Origin: Ophiura sarsii
Taxonomy: Eukaryota; Echinodermata; Ophiuroidea; Amphilepidida; Ophiuridae
Reading direction: 5' to 3'
Length of the DNA stretch: 64,000 bases
NCBI GenBank assembly: GCA_035610835.1
Contig: CM069443.1
Coordinates: 62,132,480 to 62,196,479 of the forward strand
Positions 63,530 to 64,000 of the stretch are shown piece by piece. The position numbers were made by a program, and so were the translations under genes. Below the pieces are notes generated by a model, which worked only from the letters and a program-made list of their open reading frames with translations, did not search any database and was not told where the DNA came from. Each line of letters begins with the position of its first letter. Position 1 is the first letter of the stretch.

Positions 63530-63840
63530 AAATCAGTGTTGATGACAGATAGTACTGTGCGCCGCAGGAACAAGAAAACATTGATATCAATTGATCCCAT
63601 AGCTGTCTGGCTGTCAAACACTTGATGAGTGAATATGTGCCAAAGTGTTTATTGATTTGGGACTATAGTGATAATTTGTGTGCAGCTGAGACCTAGAAAC
63701 AAGTGATACTGCCTGAAAAATAGACAAGCTGAGCGAGATGAGAAATAGCCTGGACTGTGACAGGTATACATGTATAACAAACCTGAGGGTGTGTGGGAGA
63801 GGGCTCACTTAATGAGTGTCTAAGGGGTGTGTTCCAACTA
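63530..63840 (+). repeat. Partial 700-bp unit
   Basis: 'aatcagtgttgatgacagat', 'gtgccaaagtgtttattgat', 'agcctggactgtgacaggta' and 'gagggctcacttaatgagtg' match the units at 55553-57830, with more divergence and short insertions. Confidence 0.7.
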
Positions 63841-63904
63841 CGGCTGTTAAGTACCATGATTTGGACTCGATGCTACATTGAGTCTACTTCAAAATAAGGG
63901 ATCA

Positions 63905-63957
63905 TGGATGTAGCATCGAGACCACATCAATGAGGTAGTCTCGATGCTATGACGTGG
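63905..63957. repeat. Short inverted repeat
   Basis: 'gtagcatcgagaccac' and 'gtctcgatgctatgac' face each other across about 15 bp; 'cgatgctac' also occurs at 63867. Confidence 0.6.
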
Positions 63958-64000
63958 TACCAAATGCTTGATGAAAACGCGATTTGTATGTTTACTTGGA

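Overview
This is 64 kb of metazoan nuclear DNA: AT-rich, almost without long open reading frames, and crowded with transposable-element debris. Exons are short and flanked by GT-AG sites. There is no operon structure, rRNA, intact tRNA or CRISPR array. The repeat types (RTE- and CR1/L2-like LINE relics, tRNA-derived SINEs, many TIR MITEs, a tyrosine-recombinase retrotransposon, 40-46 nt G runs) would fit a marine invertebrate, perhaps a deuterostome such as an echinoderm or hemichordate. That placement is inference and the species cannot be fixed from this window.

Host genes: one exon is recognised with confidence, a 177-bp internal exon of ferredoxin/adrenodoxin reductase (FDXR) on the minus strand at 30159-30335. 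Three weaker exon candidates lie at 5089-5235 (+), 29091-29156 (-) and 40598-40745 (+, with a poly(A) signal). I did not find the other FDXR exons.

Mobile DNA, left to right: 1-7.8 kb holds nested and simple MITEs, many bounded by TTAA. 7863-12347 is a non-autonomous Ngaro/PAT-type element with split direct repeats (A1 - Gag-like ORF - RT remnant - B1 - A2 - B2), the best-defined system in the window. 13.8-15.0 kb is a satellite made of hairpins whose spacers have flipped. 15.3-25.4 kb carries several TIR elements with telomere-like TTAACCCTAACCC ends and tRNA-like cores, plus two LINE 3' ends. 25.6-30 kb has an RTE relic, a hAT-type MITE with a perfect 8-bp target duplication and more MITEs. 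31.3-33.2 kb is a ~100-bp tandem array split by a 5'-truncated LINE, which makes a long chimeric reading frame. 36-48 kb is MITE-rich. 49.2-51.5 kb is a nested palindromic locus. 52.27-52.45 kb is a near-perfect hairpin. 55.5-63.8 kb holds repeated ~700-bp units, invaded by a TAA-flanked 913-bp TIR element and a SINE, and two near-identical 240-bp duplicates with a coding-like stretch.

Long ungenic stretches are entered as such. Family names used here (TTAA-1, TTAA-2, M3, M4, TEL) are labels local to this annotation.
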